64,000 nt of DNA from Moniliella sp. 'wahieum' (GCA_003971905.1 RSEE01000056.1:124001-188000); one strand, 5' to 3'; positions 12,701 to 23,484 are shown, counted from the first letter of the stretch. Notes: a model not told the origin generated them from the sequence alone. Numbers and translations: made by a program.

Positions 12701-12897
12701 TAGACCAAGACCAAGGGCACCAGCTGAACAAAGCCTTACCGGGCAGCAAGGATGCGCTGCGTGACGCTCAAGGACAACTGTACCGATACATGCGTCGGTG
12801 CATGCCCTGCTTGAAAAGCACAAACCGCCTACCGCGAACAAGAAGCGTCGCATCTGATTCAAGATCTGACCTCTCGCGCTATGCCACACTAAAGTGA
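9721..12897 (+). CDS. PIF1: PIF1-family 5'-to-3' DNA helicase with repeat-bearing insert
   Basis: Superfamily 1B helicase acting on telomeres, mitochondrial DNA and G-quadruplexes. Seen motifs: Walker A GGAGTGKSVLVRAI (about 10378), GITATTGVAALHIGG, the motif II run ILIIDEVSMLD (about 10617), GIQLVLVGDFYQLPP (about 10720), TVFRQSD, and in shifted frames the C-terminal HKAQGMT and QAYVALSR motifs (about 12460-12545). Exon 1 (MLSRVSSRWASEDDDE) joins ETIDKTQLISQQQRAAELA after an intron beginning near 9857 and ending near 9972. Between NGSRGIVVRFV and YPVVRFVTGKEYLIIPVEH lies an insert of about 325 residues, Ser/Arg-rich, with tandem 14-residue repeats containing VKAEP. Frames change near 10250, 11370, 12300, 12475 and 12553. 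The exact stop is uncertain. Convergent with the carnitine acyltransferase gene. Confidence 0.88.
11518..11683 (+). repeat. 42-bp tandem repeat inside PIF1 (14 aa, VKAEP)
   Basis: Four copies start at 11518, 11559, 11601 and 11643. Spacing is 41, 42 and 42 bp; the first copy lacks one C in a CCCC run, which explains the local frame change. A diverged relative lies at about 11427. Each in-frame unit encodes GGSTRSVKAEPHAF or close variants (VKVE, VKAE, IKAE), i.e. a hydrophobic-Lys-x-Glu sequence per unit. Confidence 0.9.
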
Positions 12898-13159
12898 AAA
12901 GAAGAGAGGTGTGGATTGGCAATCTCACGCAGTACAACTAACTATGTTCCCGTGCATGCATCCGTCATAATACCTGTTGGCAATACAGTTTTCTTCCCCA
13001 TCCGCATCCGCATCCGCATCCGCTTCTGAGCCTGTGACATAGAACCCGCCATGGGAAACTGGCCAGTCTACTGAGCATAGCGCGGCTGATTGTCTCGATT
13101 CCGCAGGGCATCCGTACGGGACGGGTTGTATAGAGTAAACCTACTGACTTTGTAGGTTC
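12898..13159. other. Convergent intergenic region with CATCCG microsatellite
   Basis: Between the 3' ends of PIF1 and the acyltransferase gene. A hexanucleotide repeat of CATCCG type lies at 12998-13024. No gene is seen. Confidence 0.5.
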
Positions 13160-15431
13160 TCATGCTTTGGGCGCAGCCTGCGCAGCCTGTGCAGCCTTTG
13201 CAGCTACAGTGGTGCGCCTTTCCGGACGGAGCGCAGGAGATGGAGGGCCTTGACAACGTTCTGAGCAAACGTGTGGGCAGACGCAGTGGACTTCTTAGCC
13301 TCGATACCAACTTGAGCAACTTAGATCCGGCGAGGTAGTTGCCAGCCGTACCGTTGGGTACAGCGCCAAAGCCGGTACCGGCAATGCGGTCGCCGGCACT
13401 CAGGCCCGACGTGGACAAGGTCCAAGTCTGACTGGCACCCAACGCTTCGTCTGCCAAGAGTGCTGGCACGGGGCCGTCGCGCGCAGGGTCAAATACCAGT
13501 CGCAAGCCGAGAATGTGACGGTCGATTCCCCTTGCCAAAAGCTCGAGTCGAGGGTCTGGCAGTATGTGCGGAGCAAGTTTTGACCAAGGCGTGTACAGTT
13601 TGGCCGCATCAGGCTCAGCTTCGGTATGCTTTCTTCTCCGGCCAGCAGGTCGCGGACAAACTCGTAGCTCTCAATTGAAAAGGAACGAATGACGTCGGTC
13701 CGCCGCCGTTCTTGAAGAAGCGGGTTGAGGCCGTCTCGTATGTAGGAGTCTGACTGCCATACGTCAAGGCCATAGCGACTTGAAGCACGGTTTGGAGGTA
13801 AGCGTCCGGGCTGACCTTGGCCACCTTCTGATCCACTCGGCACCGTACTCGTCAAACCAAAGTACGCGAGCGCATCACTTTCCACTGCCATGGCCAGTGC
13901 TTTACGGGTGGCTTGGTCAATCGCTTGCGTCAAGCTAGCATCCACATCAAAGTCTCTCCGCACAAAGTGGGCCGAAGCGAGGGAGATGTCAGCCTTGGGG
14001 GTCGAGGGCGAGTCGGGGAAGGGCTGGGTGGGCGGAGTGGCAGGAATAGCAGAGGCATAGTCCGCCATGATACCCGGAATCAACGCATCGACAGGAGAGT
14101 GTTCCCCCATCACGCCTGCACGTCCGTTCGGCTCGACAATCAGTGTCACGGCCTTATCAAACCAGCGGTTCTGTCCGCCGCGGCCTGTACCATTCTCGTT
14201 GCGCACATGCGCACTGAGCCAGGCAGGGGACGCGGCCATGGTCGCCTCGCTTCCCTGGGGAGAAGGTAAAACCGAAGTGTCGATGGCCAGGGCAAAGAGA
14301 GAACGTTGGATCGACTGAACCGACTCGACGTTTTGCTTCGACCCGTAGCAGTTCTTCCCTCTTGACAGCCCAGGTGTCACGATCGTCGCTGCTCAGCACG
14401 CCGACCCCTGGGCCATCGGGACGAGTCTTGGCGTCAGCGACAAGCGCCTTGAGTCCATCCTCGATCGCTTGAGGGGAGAGGATCTTGCCCGTTTCAGGAT
14501 CAATCACTTGCAGTTCATAGTAATTGTTGCGAATGGAGACGGTGATGAAGTAGGCTGGAGGGTCAGATTCGACGGCCTGAGAGACGGGCACGGTAGGCGG
14601 CGCAGGGCGTGTGTTCCAATCGTGAGGGAGCGCAGGGATGCGCGTGACGCCATACAAGTTGGCATATTGGTTCATGCAGAACGGTCCGGCACGCGTCACA
14701 TCCGGAGCAAGAATTTGAGCATCGAGGCGAAGCTTAAACTCAACGTAGCGCCATGTGAGCCAGGCGGCACGGCGCAGACCCAAGTCCAAGTTGTCCCAGT
14801 TGGCCGGACCCAAGAGGGCGCTGGTATCGATGGCTTGGTCGGGAGCGTTGGCTAGCTCGGCAAGCGATACAAACTCATCGCCGGCGTGGGCGACATCGGC
14901 CTCGGACTGGATGTTGGTGTCGGGAGCAAACATGAACCACCAGTTGGATGGATGAGGAGCGGGACACGCCACTCGTGGTAGGCCTTTTGGAGCCAGAACC
15001 GATCGTCCAGCCAGTTATCGGGGGTGGAGGCATCGACGTCACGCAGACGCAGCTGCAGAGTATGGGCAATGCTCTTGTCGGACAAAAACTCCTCGGCCCA
15101 GGCCTTGCGCTTGGCCAGCTCCGAGGCGGCAGTGGCGCCAGGCGGCAGCTGGCCCAGCTCCTCCTGCTGGGCAAAGATGGGCTCAAGCGACTTGAGGTAC
15201 TTGGCGACGGTCTGCTCCAGGGGCGGCAGAGGGAGGCGAGGCAGCGCGTGCTGGTACTGGAAGGTGCTGGGCGCGGGCTTGTCCTCGGCGCGGCGGGCGA
15301 GTGACGGACAGACGGGCGGGCTGGGCCGGGTGGAAGAGACGGCGGGGCGCGGGGGCGAGGGCGAGGGCGCGCAGCACGCGTGGCCGGGCGGCGAGGGCGG
15401 GCGCAGAGCAGGCGGCAGCAACCGACAGCAT
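13160..15431 (-). CDS. Carnitine O-acetyltransferase
   Basis: Transfers acetyl groups between CoA and carnitine, moving acetyl units between peroxisome, cytosol and mitochondrion. The choline/carnitine acyltransferase signature is clear: LPLPPLEQTVAKYLKSLEPI at the N-terminus, DNWLDDRFWLQKAYHEWRVP, then SNWWFMFAPDT, FCMNQYANLYGVTRIP, the catalytic-histidine block GEHSPVDALIPGIMADYA, TYETASTRFFKNG followed by RTDVIRSFSIESYEFVRDLL, and QTWTLSTSGL. The first residues, MLSVAAACSAPALAARPRVL, are Arg/Ala-rich and lack acidic residues, which fits a mitochondrial targeting peptide and set the start. No C-terminal PTS1 is evident. Indels near 15250, 14945, 14270, 13705 and 13540 switch frame within conserved blocks. 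The C-terminus may end at 13204 or 13160 depending on frame. Confidence 0.88.
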
Positions 15432-15780
15432 GGGGCCGAGCGGTGGGGGGGGAGCGGTGGGGGGAGGCCAGGCCGAGGGAGGGTTAGCCCATTAGCACCA
15501 ATTGATCGTCCCTTTGCGCCACAGCGGCCACCTCGCCCGGGTGCAGCCGGCCCGGAGGAAAGAGTACGTTCGATTAACCCCGCATCTGCGTGTGAAAGCA
15601 CCTCGCCTGCTGCTGATAAACCAGAGGAGTGACCAGTGACCCGTGAGCCAGGTGACGTAATGTCATGGTCACGTGGCCGTGTTGTGTGTGCTGCGCTCGG
15701 CACGCGTTGGGTTGGATTGAATATTGACGCGTCGCAGGCAGCCCGCAAGGCGTCGTGTGCTGTGCCACCACCGCCGCTGC
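15432..15780. promoter_or_regulatory. Divergent promoter with CRE-like and CACGTG sites
   Basis: Separates the acyltransferase (leftward) from the coiled-coil gene (rightward). A CRE-like TGACGTAA (15653-15660) is followed by GTCACGTGG (15668-15676), with several GTGACC half-sites just upstream (15629-15652). Motif function is inferred. Confidence 0.4.
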
Positions 15781-18186
15781 ATGGTCATCATCCGCTCCCC
15801 GCCGCCCAGCAAGCGCGCTGTTGTGCGTGCACCTGCGCCCGCCGATGACGCCCCTTCGAGTGGGCGCCCTTGGCAGTGAGGGCCCCTCCTCCCGCTCTCC
15901 GCGTTTCCCGCTCTGCCTGCTGCTGCCCCGCCGCCCCGCTCGACCCGATCCTCCTGCCGCCCACTCCAAGCCGACGCCCTCCTCCAGCGCGGACACGCCA
16001 GGCTCCGAACGAGAGAGAACGCCCAGCACGGACCCGCTTGAGCACCGGCCGCCGCCCGCACGCGCCCGGCACGTGGACAATCGGCCGCTGCCCACGCTCG
16101 CCCACGCCTCTTCTCGTGTGGAGGAGGATGCGGATGCTGAGCGTCCTCCCCCCCCGCGGCACACTGACAATCGGCCGCTCCCTACACTGGCAGCTTCGCC
16201 GCGCGAAGCTCCTCCTCGCGACCGGCTTCCGTCGCTTGGTTCGATTGCCGCGTTGAACCGTGCGCGGGACCCGGTACAGGACTGGCACGAACGTGCCTCG
16301 CCCGAAAGAGCCCCTACCTCCAGTCCTCAAGTACCTTCCTCGGTACGCGGTCGATCTCAAGTCTCGTCTGTCACGCCCGATACGAGACGTACCCCTGCGC
16401 GTCTGTGTCCTCCCGCTGCACCCGCTGCACCCTCAGCTCCACTTGCACTTACCCGTTCCACTCCGTCCAGTGCGACGGCTGTGAAAGTCGAGGTCACACC
16501 CACGCCCACCCCGGAAGGGGGAAACGAAGATAAGAGCATCGTGATTCACCCAGGTACGTTTTTTTTTTGGCTCGCATCGATGCGATGCGATGATGCGATC
16601 TGATCCGAAATCGGATCCTGCTAGGCTAGCCGTCCTAACTTTTCTTCTGCAGACTCGCCTGCTGAGCCCACTCCTAAACCCAAGCCGTCCAAGATCAAGC
16701 CCCCCTCGGTGGTTATGACGCCCCACGGTGCGCATGCTACGCCGACGGCGCGTCGAACGCCCGGGACGGCGCATCGGCTAGAACCGGCCGCGAGGACGGC
16801 GCGCATTGAGGCGCATGAGCTTGCGGACCTGCGGCGGCGCGTTCAGGCTCTGGAAAGGGGAAAAGGCCGAGCTGAACCAAACGCGGGACCACAACTGAAA
16901 GAAGAATGTGAGGGGTGGGAGTCCGAGGTGGCACGACTGGAGGCGGAAGTGGCCAACTCGGTAGCAGCTCAAAATAAAGCCGGTCGCACCATTCGCTCGC
17001 GCTGTCTGCTTCGCGCATGGCTAATGCTCACTCCACCATCAAGACCCTCATGGCTGCCAACCAGGTGCGGGAAGCGGACATTGCTCGTGTGGGAGCAGAA
17101 ACCCGGGCGAGCTACACGCAAGCAAGGATGGAGGAACTGTACATGGTGCTGGAGCAAGAACGTGCTGAGGCAGCACAAACTGTGACACGTGTGCGCTCCG
17201 AAGCTCGCATGGCAGTGAAGGCGGAGCGTGCTAAAGCGAAGCAGTCCAATGCGTCCGTACATGCTCAAGAACAAAAGGAACTGGTCGCGTTGATTGAGCA
17301 AGTGGATGCATTAACGAGCCAAGTGGAGCAAGCCCAGCGGGCCGAGACCGATTGGAAGAAAAAGGCGCAGATGCAGGATAAGAAGTTAGACGAGCTCAAG
17401 AAGCAAGTGAAGAAACTCAAGGCTGACTTGGCTTCGAAGCCAACATACTTCGACTCGGATGGGCCCCGCTTTGTTGATACAGCAACTACGCCGGCTCGAC
17501 CGCTTGATTGGAGGAAACGCACTACGCGGCAAGAGGAGGACGCGGACGAGGACGAGGAAGAGGAAGAGGCCGAGTCGGCCGTGGAGCCCGATCCGGAACC
17601 TCCCAGTAGCCCACCTGCCAAAAAGCCCAAAGCCCGTCCGGCTCCCAAGGCGGCCACCTCTCGAGCTGGGACCAAGGCGCCTAGGGGCAAGAAGCGTCCT
17701 TCTCTGGACCCTGAGGAAGAGGAAGAGGAGGAGGAGGAGCAAGCGTTTTGAAAAGCCAATTCCGCGCGGGAGAGAAAAGCTTCTGGGACCAAACCCTCTC
17801 GCGCAGCTACACGAACCGCCAAGCCCCCAGCCAAACGAGCTGTCAAGACGCAAACAGCCACTGAGAAGGCGGCTGAAGCATTTGCCCTCGAGGCGAAAAG
17901 TCAGTTGTCCTGCCCCGTGCAATGAGGAATCGTGATCCGCTTCCGCAAGTCACCGAGACGCTGGACCCAATGCCCAGCTGGACGAGCCCAAGGCGGTACC
18001 TACTCTGCAGGGCAAAAAGAAAAACGCCGTCTTTTGGGGGGAGGCGCGGCGCTTGGATCGCAATTCTTATCGTCCGACTCGGCCCCGTCGTCCTTCCTCC
18101 CTCTCGAACTGAGTCCTGTCAAGCCCACGTCAAGCCGAGGCAAAAGGGTGGGTCGTCCGGGTTGTCGCTGTTTGGGTAACCGGTGA
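15781..18186 (+). CDS. Coiled-coil, acidic/basic nuclear-type protein, family not recognised
   Basis: Begins MVIIRSPPPSKRAVVRAPAP. The first exon is Pro/Ser/Arg-rich and carries a duplicated phrase, DNRPLPTLA, about 32 residues apart (16078-16190). An intron at 16554-16652 with a CTAAC branch site joins the codon for D of DSPAEPTPKPKPSKIKPP. Then comes a long coiled coil from about 16800 to 17440 (ELADLRRRVQALE through KKLDELKKQVKKLKADLA), followed by acidic runs (EDADEDEEEEEAE and EEEEEEEEEQ) between Lys/Pro/Ala-rich patches resembling nuclear localisation signals. A C-terminal fragment KKKNAVFWGEARRL/LPLELSPVK lies in shifting frames to about 18180. The layout resembles chromosome- or spindle-associated proteins, but I cannot assign a family. 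Frame breaks occur near 15885, 16990 and 17755. Confidence 0.6.
16554..16652 (+). other. Intron of the coiled-coil gene
   Basis: The donor GTACGT is followed by a T run; branch-like CTAAC is at 16636-16640 and the acceptor CTGCAG ends at 16652. Splicing restores the Asp codon between HPG and SPAEPTP. Confidence 0.7.
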
Positions 18187-18848
18187 GGGGAGAGGAGAGG
18201 GGCACGGCTTGCCCCCCGCTTTTGGTTCTGTTCTGTTTTGCTTGTTGTTGGCATGCCTTTTTGATGCTTGGCCTTGGGCCTTTTGCTGGTCCGATCTGAT
18301 CCCGATCCTGATTTCGATTTCCATCCGATCCTCCCGCGCACCCGGTCGCCCGGCGCTGTGTGTATACCGCCTGTACTATGAACACGTCTCTGTGCTAGTT
18401 GCGCGGTCCTTGGGTGTGTGTAAGACGGCAGGCGAGGAACGGGCCATAGGAGGGCAGTGGTACTGGAATCCTGCAGACCGCCTCGGGCTCAGGCCGAAGC
18501 AGTCGGGAGTCGTGATGCCAATGGCCACTGCCGACGGTGTGTGGCTCCCTTCACTAGTCCTAGGCCTTGCCAGGTTAATGGGGCGCTGTGGATGCATGTC
18601 ACATGGCATGTCACGTGCCCCGAGGCAGGGTGCAAGTTGCAAGCCAAGAGCACGCATTCCCATTGAAACATTGCACACTAGCCCCTCGGTAGGGTTGGAT
18701 GCGCCGCTGAGAAGCGGCATGGGGCGCGTGTGCTAATTATTGCGCCGTGGAAATGCGGCGGCGGCGGGAGCGCAGGCTCGGGTGGGTGCACGCCCTAAGC
18801 TACGTTGGCCGCCAGGCTTCGTCGGCCTGCCTACCACCCACCGTCACG
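18187..18848. promoter_or_regulatory. Intergenic region and RPS10 promoter
   Basis: No gene. A near-perfect direct repeat of ATGTCAC(A/G)TG occurs at 18596-18617 (CATGTCACATG followed by GCATGTCACGTG), about 240 bp upstream of the RPS10 start. A T-rich stretch with TTTTGCTTGTTGTTGG lies at 18235-18250. The role in RPS10 transcription is inferred from position. Confidence 0.35.
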
Positions 18849-19417
18849 ATGATCATTCCCAAGGACAACCGCAAGAAGATCTACTCGGAGCTGATCCAGG
18901 AGGGCGTCCTCGTCGCCCCCAAGGACTTCGAGACGACCCACCCTTACTTGGAGCTGCCCAACCTCCAGGTGGTCAAGGCCGCCCAGTCGCTCACCTCGCG
19001 TGGCTACCTCAAGACCCAGTTCAGCTGGCAGTGGTACTACTACATACCCCACCCTCACCCCGGAGGTTCGTATCTTTCCCCTCTTGTCCTGTCGTATTAC
19101 AACTCGACGTGCTTGCTTGCTTGCGTTTGCTTGCTTGTTTGCGTTTGCCTGCGGTTAGTTTGGTTGGGAAACTAACCCCCCCTCTCTTACCAGGGTCTGG
19201 ACTACCTCCGCGAGTACCTCCACTTGCCCGCTGAGATTGTGCCTGCGACGCACAAGCGCCCGGCTCGCCCGGCGCGCGCTGGCCCCCCCACGGGTGCCCT
19301 GGCGCGTACCGTGCGCCCCGCCCGGACCGTGGCGAGTACCGCCGCAAGGAGGAGGGTGCGCCCGGCGACTACCGCCCGCGCTTCTCGGGTGCCGGTGCTC
19401 GTCCCCCCCGCGCCTAA
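18849..19417 (+). CDS. RPS10: 40S ribosomal protein S10 (eS10)
   Basis: Small-subunit ribosomal protein at the mRNA entry side of the 40S head. The start MIIPKDNRKKIYSELIQEGV, the run KDFETTHPYLELPNLQVVKA and the LTSRGYLKTQFSWQWYYY block match the winged-helix eS10 family. A 127-nt intron (19067-19193, branch CTAAC near 19171, acceptor TTACCAG) separates LTPE from GLDYLREYLHLPAEIVP. The tail is the usual Gly/Arg/Pro-rich one, ending DYRPRFSGAGARPPRA then TAA. One extra base in the CCCC run at 19048-19051 breaks the frame at YYY/TLTPEG, and at least one more change near 19285 is needed to reach the tail. Upstream in-frame methionines exist, but family alignment favours 18849. Confidence 0.93.
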
Positions 19418-20275
19418 GCTACAGGCATTCATTCCATCGAGGTGTGAGCAGGGACGATCGGTGATCAATCGTTCACCCTTAAAGCTTAATCGCCGGTCGC
19501 TCTCGACTCGTATCCTCGAAACGGTATGGCTCACCCCTGAACTAGGTGCGCGCCAGCTTGGGGCTCGATGCTCGACCTGTAGTACCCCGTAAGCTGCCCA
19601 AAAGCATGTGCCTGTCAATCATGCCCTTTGTTACATTTTGTCTGTGTGAATATTGAACGCAGTCGCTAGGTGCTCTGCGGTCGGTAGGAAGACGCCTAGA
19701 AAGGTTGTTGGCGCGAGCGAGGCGAGGCGGGGTGGAATTGATGGTGGCGTACAAATCAATAAAACTGGAAGCTTGTCAAGATCACAGTTGAACGTTGATT
19801 AATGCTGCGCCAGGCTGTGCTAGCACAGCCAGCACCGCCTCCCCAGCCGCCCACCGGGCGCTCGGTGGTTGTTCGCGTGGCCCAGGCGCTGTACGCTGTA
19901 CGCCGTACGCTGTATGCTGTATGCTGCGATCCCCGACTGCACCTCTCGCTCGGAGGGTCACCACCACTCTCGCCGGTCGCCGGTCGCCCCGTGTGGAGAC
20001 ATCGGGTGGCTCGTGCTTTGGCCCAACGTCCCTTGATCAGTTCCTCCGCAGGCCTAGGAGTTCCGTTCCATAGTCTTCTCTTGCTCTTTCCTTGTTCCGA
20101 CGTTTAGCCCCTGGTAGCGACTGGTTGCTTGATGCATGCTCCTCTGTAGGCGTTGCTGGTTTGCTTAGACCACCACCACCACTACCGCCAGTGCGATTGT
20201 ATCACTCTCGAGGACGATCCGGCCTCCGGACTGCAAGTCTCATCATCAGGTCACCCCGCTCTCCCCAGCACAATA
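19418..20275. other. Intergenic region with GCTGTAC-type microsatellite
   Basis: No gene supported. A 7-bp repeat (GCTGTAC/GCCGTAC/GCTGTAT) runs about 19888-19927, and an AACGTTGAT motif lies near 19792. The UBA gene promoter lies in the right part. Confidence 0.4.
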
Positions 20276-22207
20276 ATGCCCTCGGTGGTGATCGTCAACG
20301 ATACGCTTGTCCCGTCGCACATTGCGCTGAAGCAGCTCAGTCCTCTGTACTACCACAACAACGTGCCTCCTGGAGGCCATTGCATTTTCCATCCTGGCAA
20401 AGTATTCTTTACTGTGGAAGCGCGCCTGGCGCGTGTAGCCAAGGAAGGAGAGCGGAGCGAGAACGAGTACAATGCGTGGCAAACGTACGTTCCTATCGTC
20501 GGGTTCACCCTTGCTGCTGTCAGTCTCGGAGCTGGGGCGATCTACGTCGCGAGCGCAGCGACAGCTGCTGGTTCGGTTGCTGGGACCGTAGCGGCGATCA
20601 GTGCGGATGTGGCGACGAAAGCGCCGACGCTGCGACGGCTGTACAAGTATGCCAAGCAGGGTCAGCGGGTTGTGCAGGTCGGGCAAGTGATTGGGATGGG
20701 GGGAGGTGCTGGGGCGGTGGCCAAGGCGGCTTTTCCAGAGAACAAGGTGCTTGGCACGATACTTTCCTGGACCGAGTCGGGTCCCAAGGGCAAAGGACCT
20801 GCACCTGCTTCTGTGCCAGTGGGCATGTCTCCTGCGCCCAGCACGGGCGGGAAGGGTACGCAGGCCTTAACGACGAGGGCACAGCAACATGTTACCAATG
20901 TCCTGCACGGCTTGCTGCAAGGCTCGGTGCTCAAGAGTTATGGATGGTACATGAGTCACGACCGGCTTCTGCGCATTGAGGGGGGTCCGCGTGCGGCTGA
21001 AGTAGATGGGTATCTGGTGATTGAAACGGACACGTTCCAACCGTTCCGGGTAGTCAATGAGCGGGGCAAAGTGCTCGCTACGGGAAACGAACAGGTCCCT
21101 CTGTCCAAGCAAACGGACGCATTCTCCGACCGGAAAGAGTATCCTCCTGGGTACTCGGTGGAAGACCCGCATGGTTCGGCAAGTGGTGCCAGCAGCATAC
21201 CAACCGATCGCGATCCTGCCCCGAAGAACGTGCCATGGCAGGACAGAGCAGGAGATGCGGGTACCTCTATGGAAAGCAAAGCGGAATGGGGGGAGTACCT
21301 GAGGCAGCAGGCGCTGGTGGAGACGAAAGGGCAAGAAAACAAACAAGATGAGGTGGAGTTGGGTTGGGAAGAAGACGGGATCCCTCCTGAAGTTTTGGCC
21401 GCGTCGATCCGCGATGCACAAGAAGAGTGGGAGCCCTATGCGCATCTGCTGGATGCAGAGGAGCAAGACAGTCTCTATTACGAGCCTGCTTTCTGCTTTC
21501 CCCCTCTGGACGGGGAGAAGGACAAGCAGATGGAGAGCGGGCCGCCTGCGATTCCTCCACGCCCTCGGTACAAGAAGGAAACGATGGATCGCACCTATGC
21601 CCAGGTGAACTCGGAGGTGGATTTGCCCCCCTCGCTCTACTTGGAACCCACGCCGTTAGAAAAGTTGATCGAAATGGGGTACACGTACGACGAAAGTCGT
21701 ACGGCGCTCGAACTTAACCACGGCGATCTGGTACGAGCACTGGAGAGCTTGTTACTACAAGAACCAGAAGCGGGAACTTATGCGACCGACCACGATCCAA
21801 CTTCGCAACCGTTCGTCGCACGTTCTTCCCCTGCCTTCGACCTAGCGCCTATGGAGCACGGTGCGGCCCAGACGGCACCTTGGGGCACGCCAGCGTCCGG
21901 CCGCATACTTCCCATCCAGAATCCGAACATGCTCTCGCAGCATGAGGAAATGCCATGGGTCAGTCGCGCCTCGGACCAGGCTAGTAAGGGGTTGGCTACG
22001 CTCGAGTCGACGCCGTATGTGGGTACGTTTGCGCGGACGGCCGTATCGGGCCTGCGGTCTCATGGCGAAGCGTGGCTCCAAGGCAACCGCACCGGTCCAG
22101 GGGCCAAGCGCAAGATCGCCTACCGTGCAGCTCAATCGGCGATTCGTAACCCTGCCTCTTGTACACCTACCACTTCGCGCGCACCCACCTTGCCTCCTCG
22201 ACCGTGA
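20276..22207 (+). CDS. UBA-domain protein with N-terminal beta-type domain and glycine-rich membrane segment
   Basis: A single intact frame of 643 residues. Residues about 1-50 (VVIVNDTLVPSHIALKQLSP ... PGKVFFTVEARL) resemble the N-terminal domain of many uncharacterised basidiomycete proteins that start with VNxT and carry a V/F-rich strand. Residues about 71-115 form an Ala/Gly-rich hydrophobic stretch (GFTLAAVSLGAGAIYVASAA onward) that could be one or two membrane helices, and about 140-160 is another Gly-rich stretch. Residues about 457-495 are a UBA-type ubiquitin-binding domain: LEKLIEMGYTYDESRTALEL, then HGDLVRALESLL. The rest is acidic and disordered. The start at 20276 was preferred over an in-frame Met 41 codons upstream because the latter adds a His-rich, unconserved stretch. 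A role in ubiquitin recognition at a membrane is an inference. Confidence 0.75.
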   Translation: MPSVVIVNDTLVPSHIALKQLSPLYYHNNVPPGGHCIFHPGKVFFTVEARLARVAKEGERSENEYNAWQTYVPIVGFTLAAVSLGAGAIYVASAATAAGSVAGTVAAISADVATKAPTLRRLYKYAKQGQRVVQVGQVIGMGGGAGAVAKAAFPENKVLGTILSWTESGPKGKGPAPASVPVGMSPAPSTGGKGTQALTTRAQQHVTNVLHGLLQGSVLKSYGWYMSHDRLLRIEGGPRAAEVDGYLVIETDTFQPFRVVNERGKVLATGNEQVPLSKQTDAFSDRKEYPPGYSVEDPHGSASGASSIPTDRDPAPKNVPWQDRAGDAGTSMESKAEWGEYLRQQALVETKGQENKQDEVELGWEEDGIPPEVLAASIRDAQEEWEPYAHLLDAEEQDSLYYEPAFCFPPLDGEKDKQMESGPPAIPPRPRYKKETMDRTYAQVNSEVDLPPSLYLEPTPLEKLIEMGYTYDESRTALELNHGDLVRALESLLLQEPEAGTYATDHDPTSQPFVARSSPAFDLAPMEHGAAQTAPWGTPASGRILPIQNPNMLSQHEEMPWVSRASDQASKGLATLESTPYVGTFARTAVSGLRSHGEAWLQGNRTGPGAKRKIAYRAAQSAIRNPASCTPTTSRAPTLPPRP

Positions 22208-22990
22208 GCGTGAAGCGTGAAGCTTGATGCTTCAAGGTCAATAAGCTTGACTTAGGCTTTCTTGTTGCATGGTTCTTTCGCTTCGCCGCCCACGAGGCAC
22301 TGAGAGTAACACCTGGATCTGACCGCCACAAAAGGACTTTTTTGACGCTGCATGTACGATGCATCCGTCTGTGTACTTGATCGGATACCAATTCCATTTC
22401 CAGATATATATCCCATCGGCCCGGTATATCTGTGTGCAGTTAGCCAATGTACAGCCGAGCGGGTCTGTGCGCTGATAAAAAAACAAATGGGTTGCAAAAG
22501 GAATCGATCACGCGAAGCCCTCATTGAGGTTTCGGTAAATCAAAGACGGGCGCTCTATCTGAGCGGCTCAGCGCATCTCAGATACGCATGTATTTCTAGA
22601 GGGACAGGATGTTGTCCACTATACCACTCTCTCTTCAAAATGTATGCTGTTCGTCCGGAGAGGGCGTTGGGTGCGCTTTTGTTGGCACTTGGCTTTCTGG
22701 TCGCATTGGCTGGCTCCTGTTCCGGGCTGCGGCGTCGAGATGGTCCGACACAAGGCTAAGGCCCACCTGCTCTGCACATGCCCAATAGAGCGTGCACCGC
22801 AGGCTAACCAAGTGTGATGATGGTTGGCTAAATTAGGTACCGTGGCCGAAGGACCATCCAGCAGCGCGACAATAGTCCCCCCCCCACAAGTCCCAAGTCG
22901 GTTGTGGCCTAAATGAGGCCACCGAGCTTCCGGTATCCTTGCGACGGCTGCCGACTCTCTCCCCGGTTCCTTTCAGTGGCATATAATAAT
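22208..22990. other. Gene-poor region after the UBA gene
   Basis: No convincing gene. Short AAGCTT/TTCAAG palindromic motifs lie at 22210-22250. A 39-codon frame (22640-22759) encodes one hydrophobic segment but has no other support. A C run is at 22877-22886, and a TATA-like CATATAATAATAGG (22980-22993) directly precedes the repeat array. Confidence 0.4.
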
Positions 22991-22991
22991 A

Positions 22992-23215
22992 GGCTGGTGC
23001 GCTCGCTTACACGACCAAATGAATCCTGGTACGAACCCTCAGACGGACAATTGTAGCCTGGTGCGCACCCTGAGACCTACAACTGTCGCCTGGGGCGCTG
23101 TTGCTGGCTGAGACAAACTTCTGATCCTAACGAGGCGGACTGCCGGCGGGAGCGCTCACTGAGACAGATCATAGATCACTGCCAGCTGGTGCGCCCGCGT
23201 CTAAGGTTAGTACTT
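22992..23215 (+). repeat. Degenerate 32-33-bp tandem repeat array
   Basis: Copies begin near 22992, 23025, 23057 and 23089 (period 33, 32, 32), then more diverged units at about 23141 and 23183 with longer spacing. The shared core is CCTGGTGCGCACCCTGAGAC with variable ends. No coding capacity. Similar fragments (GCCTTTTGGGCCCGCCCGCT, CCCCCTGGTGCCTCC) continue to about 23360. Confidence 0.7.
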
Positions 23216-23484
23216 AGTTGGGAGCTGAGGCGAAGCACTGTCGCCTTTTGGGCCCGCCCGCTGAGTCGGCTTGTGGCGACAGACTGCCCCCTGGTGCCTC
23301 CCTCTGACAGAGACCTGTACCCTTGCGCTCACGTGTGGTTAGTCATTGCATTGCCGAGCTGATCTGCCCTTTGGTGTCTGCATCTAGCTGCGTCGGCGTG
23401 ACCGGGTGACCCTGCAACACTGCGGCAGCGCCCGCTACTAATGTTGCGGCGTCGCCAGATACAGCTTACCTATATGCCCCTGCA

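Noticed and set aside
22640-22759. 39-codon frame with a signal-like hydrophobic segment (MYAVRPERALGALLLALGFL)
   Set aside because: No homologue recognised, no codon-bias contrast, and it lies in a gene-poor block; one hydrophobic segment is not enough.
22992-23215. CRISPR-like appearance of the 32-bp repeats
   Set aside because: Repeats are contiguous and diverged, with no unique spacers, and the genome is eukaryotic.
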